DNA of 39,893 nucleotides from Calothrix sp. CSU_2_0. GTDB lineage: Bacteria > Cyanobacteriota > Cyanobacteriia > Cyanobacteriales > Nostocaceae. Position numbers and translations under genes: made by a program. The notes beneath the pieces were generated by a model, which had not been told where the DNA came from, did not search any database, and was given only the letters and a program-made list of their open reading frames with translations. The stretch covers positions 1 to 39,893 of the forward strand of contig JAAUPE010000058.1 in assembly GCA_012034595.1 (NCBI GenBank). The letters are read 5' to 3'. Below, piece by piece: positions 15,121 through 23,579 of the stretch. Position 1 is the stretch's first letter, and each line of letters starts with the position of its first letter.

Positions 15121-17328
15121 ATGAGGTACCAATTTGTTCGACAGCATTGCGAAGAAGATTGCGGTGCTGCATGTATTGCCACAGTTGCTAAACATTACGG
15201 CAAAACCTTTACACTAAATCACATTCGTGAAGCTGTCGGTACCGGACAATTAGGAACAACCTTATTAGGATTAAAACGAGGTGCGGAAACACTTGGTTTT
15301 AATGCTCGTCCAGTGAAAACTTCTTCCGAACTTCTCCACCGTATCAAAGAAGCACCTTTACCTGCAATTATTCACTGGCAAGGTAATCATTGGGTGGTGC
15401 TATATGGTCGTAAAGGAAACAAGTGTGTAGTTGTCGATCCTGCGGTTGGAATCCGTTACCTTTCTCTAAAAGATTTGGAACAGGGTTGGACTGATTGGTT
15501 AATGTTGCTGTTGCAACCCGATCCGGTGCGTTTTCTTGAGCAGGAGAATGATGAAATTGGCGGCTTTTGGCGATTTTTTAAGCGAGTTTGGGTTTTTCGC
15601 GGTATCTTAGCCCAAGCTTTACCAATTAACTTCATTTTGGGTTTATTATCGCTTTCTTCTCCGTTTTTGCTGCAAATTTTAACTGATGATGTACTGGTAC
15701 GGGGAGATACCAAACTACTAACTACAGTTGCGATCGCGGTTGTGGGGATGAATTTTGTGTCGAAGAGTCTTTCGTTTGTACAATCGAATCTCATCGCACA
15801 TTTTGCCCAACGTTTACAATTGGGTTTAGTTTTGGAGTTTGGACGGCAAATATTACGCTTACCTCTATCATATTATGAGGCACGTCGCAGTGGTGAAATT
15901 GTTAGCCGTTTGCGCGATATTAGTGAAATTAATCAGTTAGTTTCTCAAGTTGTTATTAGTTTACCAAGTCAATTTTTTATTGCTATTGTTTCCTTTGCAT
16001 TCATGGTTTTTTATAGTTGGAAGTTGACATCTGTGGCGATATGTATTGCTATTGTTATGTCAATATCAACTTTTATATTTCAGCCTAGTTTAAGGCAAAA
16101 AACTCGTGACTTATTAATTACAGAAGCTGAAACTCAGGGTGTTTTAGTAGAGACGTTTAAAGGTGCGATGACGCTGAAGACAACGGCAGCAGCACCACAA
16201 TTTTGGGATGAATTTCAAAGCCGGTTTGGTAAGTTGGCAAATTTAACTTTCCGGACAATTCAAATCGCAATTATTAATAATACTTTTTCTGGCTTTGTGG
16301 CTGGTATTGGTAGTGTAATCTTACTTTGGGTCGGTGGAAATTTAGTTATTAACCCCGCAGAACAAATGAGCATTGGTAAGCTATTAGCTTTTAATGCTAT
16401 GAATGGTAATTTTGTCGGGTTAATTGGTAGTCTAATTGGTTTTGTAGACGAATTTACCCGTGCTAAAACAGCGACAGAACGTTTGACTGAGGTTATCGAT
16501 ACAACTCCAGAAAATGAAGGTGATGGGAAAAAACCATTTGCAAGAATTCCTCACAATGCTGATATTATTTGCAATCAAGTAAATTTCCATTATCCTGGTC
16601 GGATCGATTTACTCGAAGATTTTACTACTAACATTCCAGGTGGCAAAGTAATCGCATTAATCGGTAAATCTGGTTGTGGAAAAAGCACCTTAGCCAAGTT
16701 GCTCGCAGGACTATATCCACTCAATTCAGGTAATATTCGATTTGGCTATTATAACCTTGAAGATATTTCACTAGATTGCTTGCGGCAGCAGGTTATTTTG
16801 GTTCCTCAAGAGGCACACTTTTGGAAGCGTTCAATAGTTGAAAATTTCCGTTTGGGTGCGCCTCATTTATCATTTGAGGACATTGTGAGGGCTTGTCAGA
16901 TAGCCGAAGCTGATGATTTTATTGGTAAATTTCCTGATAAATATCAAACGGTATTAGGTGAGTTTGGTGCGAACGTTTCTGGTGGACAAAGGCAAAGATT
17001 AGCGATTGCGAGAGCAATTGTTACAGACCCTTCAGTTTTAATTTTAGATGAATCGACATCAGGTTTAGACCCTGTGAGTGAAGCACAGGTTTTAGATAAG
17101 TTATTACAACATCGTAGTGGTGAAACTACAATTTTAATTTCCCACCGTCCAAAGGTAATTAATCGTGCTGATTGGGTTGTTTATTTAGAGCAAGGTAAGT
17201 TGAAATTACAAGGAACATTGGAGGAGTTGCGGCAACAACCTGGTGACCATTTAGATTTTTTAATAAATACAGATAACCCAATTTTAATAAGTAGAGACGA
17301 CCCGATGGGTCGTCTACAAATTAATTAA
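15121..17328 (+). CDS. Peptidase-containing ABC exporter (C39 peptidase, PCAT)
   Basis: A bacteriocin-type exporter that cuts GG leaders and pumps the cores across the inner membrane. Start at ATG 15121 (735 aa); a TTG at 15115 is also in frame. Domains: N-terminal C39 peptidase (about 1-125) with QHCEEDCGAACIAT, where the Cys of DCGAA is catalytic, HWQGNHWVVLYG carrying the catalytic His, and VVDPA carrying the Asp; a six-helix membrane domain (about 155-430); and a C-terminal ATPase with Walker A GKSGCGKST (about 515-523), signature VSGGQRQR, Walker B VLILDEST and switch H in ISHRP. Length is normal. The precursor peptides upstream and the HlyD gene downstream give it partners. Odd: the last residues RDDPMGRL are translated from a 21-bp palindrome repeat. 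Confidence 0.95.
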   Translation: MRYQFVRQHCEEDCGAACIATVAKHYGKTFTLNHIREAVGTGQLGTTLLGLKRGAETLGFNARPVKTSSELLHRIKEAPLPAIIHWQGNHWVVLYGRKGNKCVVVDPAVGIRYLSLKDLEQGWTDWLMLLLQPDPVRFLEQENDEIGGFWRFFKRVWVFRGILAQALPINFILGLLSLSSPFLLQILTDDVLVRGDTKLLTTVAIAVVGMNFVSKSLSFVQSNLIAHFAQRLQLGLVLEFGRQILRLPLSYYEARRSGEIVSRLRDISEINQLVSQVVISLPSQFFIAIVSFAFMVFYSWKLTSVAICIAIVMSISTFIFQPSLRQKTRDLLITEAETQGVLVETFKGAMTLKTTAAAPQFWDEFQSRFGKLANLTFRTIQIAIINNTFSGFVAGIGSVILLWVGGNLVINPAEQMSIGKLLAFNAMNGNFVGLIGSLIGFVDEFTRAKTATERLTEVIDTTPENEGDGKKPFARIPHNADIICNQVNFHYPGRIDLLEDFTTNIPGGKVIALIGKSGCGKSTLAKLLAGLYPLNSGNIRFGYYNLEDISLDCLRQQVILVPQEAHFWKRSIVENFRLGAPHLSFEDIVRACQIAEADDFIGKFPDKYQTVLGEFGANVSGGQRQRLAIARAIVTDPSVLILDESTSGLDPVSEAQVLDKLLQHRSGETTILISHRPKVINRADWVVYLEQGKLKLQGTLEELRQQPGDHLDFLINTDNPILISRDDPMGRLQIN

Positions 17329-17447
17329 AGAATAGAGGAGAGATAATAAGGGAGATAATAAGGGAGATAATAAGGGAGATAATAAGGGAGATAATAAGGG
17401 AGATAATAAGGGAGATAATAAGGGAGAGACGACCCACCGGGTCGTCT
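17295..17447. repeat. Paired-palindrome element A
   Basis: Two palindromes AGACGACCC-GAT-GGGTCGTCT (17295-17315) and AGACGACCC-ACC-GGGTCGTCT (17427-17447) bracket 111 bp. The spacer holds seven perfect copies of the 12-mer GAGATAATAAGG (17340-17423). The left palindrome is inside the ABC exporter coding sequence. Matching pairs occur at 21112-21255 and 39488-39616. Confidence 0.85.
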
Positions 17448-17454
17448 GTACAAC

Positions 17455-17565
17455 ATTAAGAATTAGGAATTAAGAATTAAGAATTAGGAATTAGGAATTA
17501 GGAATTAAGAATTAATAATTAATAATTAGGAATTAGGAATTAGGAATTAAGAATTAGGAGTTTTT
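17455..17565. repeat. STRR block upstream of the HlyD gene
   Basis: Degenerate GGAATTA/AGAATTA heptamers fill about 110 bp between the palindrome pair and the HlyD gene. They are mostly A, G and T on this strand. Confidence 0.8.
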
Positions 17566-17624
17566 TGTTCTGAAATAATCATCAATTTAACATTACCAAT
17601 TAACCATTACCAATTAGCCAAATC

Positions 17625-19037
17625 ATGCTTTTCACTGAAAATAAAACAATTCTACCTCCACTAAATGGTGAGGAATTTTTACCACCCGTTAGTCGTTGGA
17701 CTTCGATTGCGGGCTTTTTTATATTGGGGAATATTGGAGTTGCGATCGCATTAGCTTCTTCTGTTAAATATAATGTCACTGTTAAGGCAAATGCTGCTGT
17801 TCGTCCTGTTGGTGAAGTCAAGGTGGTGCAGTCGGTTGTTGATGGCACTGTCAAAAGTATTTTTGTCAAGGAAAATCAGTCTGTTAAAAAAGGTGATGCG
17901 ATCGCACGTCTTGATGATTTGGAATCTCGAATCAAAAATAGTCAGCTTGAAGGGAATATTCAAGAGGCAAGATTACAACTTATTCAGGTGGAATCTCAAA
18001 TCGAATCCCTAGATAATCAAATTGATGCTGAAAAAGAAGTTATTCAACGCACAATTGCTTCTGCACAGGCAGATTTGACTCTCAATCAACGTGATTTTCA
18101 AGATCGACAAATTAAAACCCATAGCGAATCAATTGCTGCACAAGCTAATCTCCAGAAAGCTAAAGCAGGTTTGCAAAAAGTTATTGCTGATTTGGAATTT
18201 GCTAAAACCGATCGCGATCGCTATAAACAACTAGCTGATATAGGGGTAGTTGGGAAACGGGAGTATGAATTGCGTTTGCGAACTGTGGAACAAGCACAAT
18301 TGACGGTAAAAACTGAAAAACAAGCTATTGATATTGCTAAAGCGAATTTAAATACTGCTAACACTGGATTAAATCCCAGTAATGCAACGGTTGCAATTGC
18401 CAGAGAACGGATTGCTCAAGAATCGGCAAAAGGTGAATCGAGTATAGCTGCATTGATGCGCGATCGCAAAGTATTAGTTCAGCGTCAAATTGAAATTAGA
18501 AATCAGATGATGCAAGCACAAAAAGAATTGATGAGAAATAAATTGCAAATCGAAAGTAGTGTAATTCGTGCTACCAGTGATGGTGTAATTCTCAAACTAA
18601 ATTTGCGAAACCCCGATCAAGTTGTACGTCCTTCGGAACCAATTGCTGAAATTATGCCTCAAAATACACCTTTACTTTTGAAAGCAATGATTCCAGCATC
18701 AGATATTAAAAAGGTTGCTATTGGTCAGAAAGTACAATTACGTTTTGATGGCTGTCCTTATCCCGATTATGGGACTCTTTTAGGTAAGGTGGATGCAATT
18801 TCTGCTGATGCGATTGCACCTCAAACAAGTAATTCGTCTCGCTCAGTTGCATCTGCTGCACTCCCTGGAATGGGTTATTTTGAAGCTACAATTAAGCCCG
18901 ATCAAATTTCATTTGGTAATTCCAAATCTGTCTGTAATATTCAAGCTGGAATGGATGCCAAAGCTGACATTATTTCTAAAGAAGAAACACCCATGCAATT
19001 TATCTTACGCAGAGCGAGGTTAATTTCAGATATTTAA
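17625..19037 (+). CDS. HlyD-family membrane-fusion adaptor
   Basis: The periplasmic adaptor that links the ABC exporter to an outer-membrane channel; 470 aa. Seen: a short cytoplasmic N-terminus, one membrane segment (WTSIAGFFILGNIGVAIALA, about 26-45), a lipoyl-like half with VVQSVVDGTVKSIFVKENQSV and KGDAIARLDD, then a long coiled-coil hairpin (about 97-310, many Q, K, A and E), and the second lipoyl half IRATSDGVILKLNL, followed by a beta-barrel with LLLKAMIPASDIKKVAIGQKVQLRFDG. The start at ATG 17625 follows an STRR, with no clear Shine-Dalgarno site. It comes next after the C39 exporter, as in type-I-like bacteriocin export operons. The outer-membrane partner (TolC-like) is not in this window. 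Confidence 0.93.
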   Translation: MLFTENKTILPPLNGEEFLPPVSRWTSIAGFFILGNIGVAIALASSVKYNVTVKANAAVRPVGEVKVVQSVVDGTVKSIFVKENQSVKKGDAIARLDDLESRIKNSQLEGNIQEARLQLIQVESQIESLDNQIDAEKEVIQRTIASAQADLTLNQRDFQDRQIKTHSESIAAQANLQKAKAGLQKVIADLEFAKTDRDRYKQLADIGVVGKREYELRLRTVEQAQLTVKTEKQAIDIAKANLNTANTGLNPSNATVAIARERIAQESAKGESSIAALMRDRKVLVQRQIEIRNQMMQAQKELMRNKLQIESSVIRATSDGVILKLNLRNPDQVVRPSEPIAEIMPQNTPLLLKAMIPASDIKKVAIGQKVQLRFDGCPYPDYGTLLGKVDAISADAIAPQTSNSSRSVASAALPGMGYFEATIKPDQISFGNSKSVCNIQAGMDAKADIISKEETPMQFILRRARLISDI

Positions 19038-19039
19038 TT

Positions 19040-19086
19040 ATATTGGGAATTGGGAATTGGAAATTGGGAATTGGGGATTGGGAATT
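19040..19086. repeat. GGGAATT-type STRR
   Basis: About six GGGAATT/GGAAATT heptamers directly after the HlyD gene stop codon. Confidence 0.75.
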
Positions 19087-19220
19087 ATCTTTTTCTCCGT
19101 AATTATATTTATTATACAAATTTGGGAAAATAATTATGATTTTGCAGAAAAATTATTTTGTCTTAATTAGATATTTAATTAAATACAAATATACCCTGCT
19201 TATGACAGCACTTTGTTTTT

Positions 19221-19985
19221 ATGCTAGAGGAGTTCCTTACTGAACTATTTAATGTGGATACCAAAGATTCTGCATTAGTAATAACTGGGATTATTTTTAG
19301 TATGACCATTATCAAATTTGCCATTCTCCATTATAAAAAACAAAAATCCTTACAGTGGTGGTCATACCGTCAATCAATGCGTTTATTTCTCGAAGCAGAA
19401 ATTATTAGAGATAGTTTATTACAAGATTCTTTTTCAATCCGTCGCAATTTAGAAATGTTGCCAGATGATGAGATGACAATCTCCACTGGGAAAATTAATG
19501 AGTGTTTGCAAGCTATCGATCACTTTCACGATTCCCTAGCCAAATTAAGCGATCGCCTTTTTCCCGCTTACCTACCAGATAGTCTACCACTAGCAATTCA
19601 ATCAACCTTAGAAAACTATCAGCGATCGCATCCAAATCTCGATTTATATCTTGATATTCCCAGCTACTGGTGTAGTGAACCAGCTGAACGCAGTTTGGTT
19701 GTCGTTCGTTCGATCGAAGAATTACTCAGAATTTGCATTCCCGATACTACCATACAAACTTTAAATCAAAATTTAAATCAAACTTCAGCTCGTATTCGCT
19801 TAAAACAACAGAATAGTCAAGCAGAATTGATCGCACAAATTACTTATAACGATGTACACACACTTTCATTTTATTCAAATCTACCAGAAGCTAGATATTT
19901 GTGTGATGCTTTTCAATTTTTAACATATGGGAAATGTTTTTATATTCGGGACAACCTCAGTTTGACTTGGCATCTATCTTGGTAA
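19221..19985 (+). CDS. Membrane protein with degenerate histidine-kinase-like dimerisation helix
   Basis: 254 aa, function not known. One membrane segment at residues 18-37 (ALVITGIIFSMTIIKFAILHY), then a soluble part. The segment EAEIIRDSLLQDSFSIRR (58-75) resembles the H-box of NarX-type kinases (E..xxxHDxLxQ), but the histidine position holds Arg63. The later part (about 120-254) resembles a GHKL-like module only weakly (SLVVVRSIEELLRICI, LTWHLSW) with no clear N or G box. It may therefore be a non-catalytic partner of a kinase. It lies between the exporter genes and a response-regulator/kinase pair on the same strand; whether it belongs to either is unclear. ATG 19221 has GCTAGAGG just after, not before. 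Confidence 0.65.
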   Translation: MLEEFLTELFNVDTKDSALVITGIIFSMTIIKFAILHYKKQKSLQWWSYRQSMRLFLEAEIIRDSLLQDSFSIRRNLEMLPDDEMTISTGKINECLQAIDHFHDSLAKLSDRLFPAYLPDSLPLAIQSTLENYQRSHPNLDLYLDIPSYWCSEPAERSLVVVRSIEELLRICIPDTTIQTLNQNLNQTSARIRLKQQNSQAELIAQITYNDVHTLSFYSNLPEARYLCDAFQFLTYGKCFYIRDNLSLTWHLSW

Positions 19986-20236
19986 TATTTTCCCAGCTTC
20001 TGTATAATTGACATTAACTAACCTTGAATAATATTAAGTAAATATAAATCATTTTTTATTTGCACCACATATTTGTTTAATATATATAAATGGATTCAGA
20101 AATCTAGTGAGATTAAATATCTAAACTTAAATATCTCAACGTAAATACATAAACTAAAATTTGTCACTTTTGATATCAGCGATAATACTGTCAAAATATA
20201 TTACCCCAAAATTCATCTAATTTAAGGGAGTTAAAT

Positions 20237-20914
20237 ATGAAACAAGTTTTAGCAGAAAGAACACTAGTAAAGATACTTGTTATTGATGACCATGAATCTG
20301 TCTTAAGTGGCACCATCGAAACATTACGAAAACAATATCCAGAAGCAGATATATTTACAGCACAGACAGCAGATGGTGTCGTGAATCTTGTCTCAAAAGC
20401 ACAGCCAGATTTAGTAGTAATGGATTTATCCATTCCGGAAAAACAAGATGGAATACCACGACCAGAAACAGGCTTACAATTGTTGCGTAACTTGATGCAA
20501 AATTACCCAACTTTAAACATAGTCGTACAAACAGCCCATGTTCGCACCTTAGTGCGAATTAGACCAAAAATTGATGCCCATAATGGAGGATTTACCGTTG
20601 CAGATAAAAGTCTCTCTAGCCAGCAAATGCTGACAAGGGTAGAGTGGGCATTACAAGGATTGACCCATACCAAAGATATTAAAGGTATGCAGCGTGGATT
20701 GGAAGTCAAACCCGAATGGCTAAAAGTCTTGACATTTGCCTTTGATGAAGGATTAACCGATAAAGCGATCGCAGAACGTATGTGTGTAGGAGAACGCATG
20801 GTGCGACATTATTGGAGTAAGTTACAGGATGCATTGGATGTCTATCCCGAAGGAGGCAAAAACCCTCGCATCCAAACAGAAATGAGAGCGCGTGAAGAAG
20901 GTTTGATTGATTAA
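20237..20914 (+). CDS. NarL-type response regulator
   Basis: A 225-aa DNA-binding regulator. The receiver domain (about 11-140) has the acidic pair DD17-18, phospho-acceptor Asp63 in LVVMDLS, Thr99 in VVQTAH and Lys124 in VADKS. The C-terminal domain (about 150-225) has a LuxR-type helix-turn-helix: LTFAFDEGLTDKAIAERM then VGERMVRHYWSKLQ. The start ATG 20237 follows AAGGGAG with good spacing. The next gene on the same strand is a CHASE2 sensor kinase of the NarX-type HisKA_3 group, so they are probably partners. The HTH has SEKTV-like features shifted, so it is a somewhat divergent NarL family member. Confidence 0.9.
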   Translation: MKQVLAERTLVKILVIDDHESVLSGTIETLRKQYPEADIFTAQTADGVVNLVSKAQPDLVVMDLSIPEKQDGIPRPETGLQLLRNLMQNYPTLNIVVQTAHVRTLVRIRPKIDAHNGGFTVADKSLSSQQMLTRVEWALQGLTHTKDIKGMQRGLEVKPEWLKVLTFAFDEGLTDKAIAERMCVGERMVRHYWSKLQDALDVYPEGGKNPRIQTEMRAREEGLID

Positions 20915-20924
20915 TAATTAATTC

Positions 20925-21110
20925 GGTAATAGGCAATGGGCAATTAATTTGGAAATGGGACAATGGGCAATGGGCAATTAATTTGGTAATGGGCAATTAA
21001 TTTGGTAATGGGTGATTAATTCGGCAATGGGCAATTAATTTGGTAATGGGTGATTAATTCGGCAATGGGCAATTAATTTCGGAAATGGGTAATTAATTCA
21101 GCAATGTGTA
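20925..21110. repeat. Long degenerate STRR
   Basis: About 185 bp of repeating GGGCAATTAATTTGGTAAT / GGGTGATTAATTCGGCAAT units between the response regulator and palindrome element B. It lies between regulator and kinase genes, so separate promoters for the two are possible. Confidence 0.8.
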
Positions 21111-21111
21111 G

Positions 21112-21255
21112 AGACGACCCGGTGGGTCGTCTTCTATAAAAAATTATAAAGAAATAAAACAAAAATATGTAATACAAAATACAAAATATAAAATATAAAA
21201 TATTAAATATTAAATATTAAATATTAAATATGAGAGACGACCCATCGGGTCGTCT
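21112..21255. repeat. Paired-palindrome element B
   Basis: AGACGACCC-GGT-GGGTCGTCT (21112-21132) and AGACGACCC-ATC-GGGTCGTCT (21235-21255) bracket 102 bp of A/T-rich simple repeat (AAAATAT and TATTAAA units). The loop triplets are the reverse complements of those in elements A and C and occur in swapped order, as if the inner part were inverted between the same outer flanks (GTAGAGACGACCC... and ...GTCGTCTGTAC). The right end lies 13 bases before the kinase gene start. Confidence 0.85.
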
Positions 21256-21267
21256 GTACGAAAGGGA

Positions 21268-23223
21268 TTGCGAAATTATTCAATGCCCAATTGTAGATTT
21301 ATGTCCAATAATTTCTGGAAAAAAGTAAAAGAAGAAAGAAGGGTTTGGCAAGTTGGTGTCATACCCGGAACTTTTATTATTATCTTGGTAATGTCTATCC
21401 GTTTATTGGGTGGAATGCAATCGCTAGAATGGCTTGCTTTTGATACTTTCCTCAGATATCGTCCTGAAGAACCTATTGACGATCGCATTCTCATTGTTGG
21501 GATTAATGAGTCAGATATCCGCACTTTGGGACATTATCCTATATCAGACCAAGAATTATCAAATCTGTTACGTAAAATCAACAGCTACAAACCGCGAGTT
21601 ATTGGACTTGATATAGTTCGCGATTTGCAAGTGAAACCAGGAAACCAGGAATTGACTGATACTTTTAAACAGATTGAAAATTTAATAGGCATTGAGAAAG
21701 TATTACCCGAAAAAATCGCACCTCCCCCTAATTTACCTAAAGAAAAAGTGGGTTTTGCCGACCAAATTATTGACATCGATGGCAAACTTCGTCGCAGTCT
21801 ATTAGGAACCAGCGTAAATAATGAATATTACTTTTCCCTCACCTTATCTTTAGCTAAAAAATATCTAGCTAAAGAAGGATTTATTCTTGAAAATGGAATA
21901 AAAAATCCTGATGCTTTCCGCTTTAAAAAAACCGAATTACCTCTGCTTGTTGCGAATACTGGGGGATATGTACAAGCAGATGCTGGTGGAGCGCAAATTT
22001 TACTCAACTATCGTAGTGGACGCGATCGCTTCCCAATTGTATCGCTCAACGATATCAAAAATAACCGAATCAATCCAAATCTGATTCGCGATCGCATTAT
22101 CATTATTGGCGTAACAGCTCCAAGCGTCAAAGACTTAATTGCTACATCGGTAACAAAATCGAGCCAAGCACCTCCAGGTAGAATGTATGGTGTGGAAGTT
22201 CAAGCACATGCAATTAGTCAAATTCTCAGCGCTGTTTTAAATTCCCGTCCTCTAATTACTGCATGGACAGATATACAAGAATATTTGTGGATAATCATTT
22301 GGGGAATATTGGGAATAGTACTGGCAAGATTAACCAAATCGCCATTTAAAATATTTCTTGCTGTTGGTATTGCTAGCGGCAGCTTACTTACGATTTGTTA
22401 TTATTTCATTTTAATTGGCTATTGGGTTCCACTAACACCCGCAATGCTCGTTCTCCTGCTAAATGGGATTGGACTTACAGCTTTGTACCAATACGAACGC
22501 TCCGTCAGTGCCAGGATAAATGCCCGTCAAGCCTTGATTGAACGTACTTTTGAAACAATCCACAATGGACCCTTACAAACCCTTGCTAAAGCCTTGAAAC
22601 GGGTTCGCGATTTACCACAATTTTCACTAAATCCTCAACAGATTAATGACATCCCCCCTACGGAAGAATTGCTCAAGGAACTAGAAAAAGACTTAGAAAA
22701 ATTAAATTGTGAATTGCGAGGAATATATGAATTTTTACAACAAGAACCTTTCGCTCAAGACAGTACATTATATTTAGATAGAGATTTATTACTAAATTTA
22801 GAAGACCCAATTCATGAAGTCTTATTTCAAGTTTATAATCGCACTTTAGAGCGTGATTTTCCGTGTTTTAAAACCCTGCGGGTAAATATTCGTTCATTTG
22901 AACCTATCAATGATAATAATTTGAGTATCGAACAAAAACTAGGATTATGTCGCTTTTTAGAAGAAGCTTTATGTAACGTTGGCAAACACGCAACTGGAGT
23001 TACAAAGCTGGAAGTAACATGTATCCCTGAGAAAAATTTTTATATTATGAGCATTATTGATGATGGTTTTCCAAGCAATTCATTACATGAAGGTAGGGGA
23101 ACATCACAATGTCTAAATATTGCTAAACTTCTCAAAGGAAAATTTCAGCGATCGCATATTTTACCTCACGGAACAATGTGTAAATTATCTTGGAAAATCA
23201 AAAGAAAATCTTGGTTTTTTTAG
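21268..23223 (+). CDS. CHASE2-domain sensor histidine kinase (NarX-type HisKA_3 output)
   Basis: 651 aa from TTG 21268; ATG 21283 and ATG 21301 are alternatives and equally likely. Seen: a first membrane segment (VIPGTFIIILVMSIRLLGG), a CHASE2 sensor domain (about 50-330) with DTFLRYRP, ILIVGINESD, VIGLDIVRDL and IIIGVTAPSVKDL, three more membrane segments (about 338-408), a short linker, the H-box ERTFETIHNGPLQ with His432 (residues from the TTG start), and a GHKL ATPase domain with EEALCNVGKHA (N box), IIDDGFPS and TSQCLNIAKLL. It probably autophosphorylates and transfers phosphate to the response regulator encoded 354 bases upstream. It shares the CHASE2 design with the CHAT-CHASE2 protein at 5665-8119, but with a kinase output. 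Confidence 0.9.
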   Translation: MRNYSMPNCRFMSNNFWKKVKEERRVWQVGVIPGTFIIILVMSIRLLGGMQSLEWLAFDTFLRYRPEEPIDDRILIVGINESDIRTLGHYPISDQELSNLLRKINSYKPRVIGLDIVRDLQVKPGNQELTDTFKQIENLIGIEKVLPEKIAPPPNLPKEKVGFADQIIDIDGKLRRSLLGTSVNNEYYFSLTLSLAKKYLAKEGFILENGIKNPDAFRFKKTELPLLVANTGGYVQADAGGAQILLNYRSGRDRFPIVSLNDIKNNRINPNLIRDRIIIIGVTAPSVKDLIATSVTKSSQAPPGRMYGVEVQAHAISQILSAVLNSRPLITAWTDIQEYLWIIIWGILGIVLARLTKSPFKIFLAVGIASGSLLTICYYFILIGYWVPLTPAMLVLLLNGIGLTALYQYERSVSARINARQALIERTFETIHNGPLQTLAKALKRVRDLPQFSLNPQQINDIPPTEELLKELEKDLEKLNCELRGIYEFLQQEPFAQDSTLYLDRDLLLNLEDPIHEVLFQVYNRTLERDFPCFKTLRVNIRSFEPINDNNLSIEQKLGLCRFLEEALCNVGKHATGVTKLEVTCIPEKNFYIMSIIDDGFPSNSLHEGRGTSQCLNIAKLLKGKFQRSHILPHGTMCKLSWKIKRKSWFF

Positions 23224-23579
23224 TATTTTTTTTTGAAATGTAAATATTAAATTATCATTAAATATTCAGAAAATCATAAATTATCAAGTGTTACAGAATT
23301 GATACAAGTCAATGTCGATTTCTGAAATTTACATTACCAGAATGGGTAGTGATATCAAGCAATTTTATACATACATTTATTAGTAAATAAACATAGCCGC
23401 ACCCAAATGAATATAGACATATGCAAAACATAAAAATGTAGAGACGCGATACATTGCGTCTCGCAGAGTCCAAAATTTTCACGACTGATTTGGACTGCCA
23501 TAGTGCATAAAACCTGTTGATGTCTCTGTAATTAAAAATAGGCATAAGTCATCAGTGCATTGCCAAAGGAGAAAAGATT
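23224..23579. other. Intergenic region before the second DUF928 gene
   Basis: It has 356 bases with no gene seen. Positions 23441-23462 form a hairpin GAGACGC-GATACATT-GCGTCTC, preceded by ATGTA, related to the GTAGAGACG arms of the paired-palindrome elements. No other structure recognised. Confidence 0.5.

Noticed and set aside
21112-21255. CRISPR-like interpretation of repeated palindromes
   Set aside because: There are only pairs, the spacers are simple sequence of differing length, and no cas genes are present.
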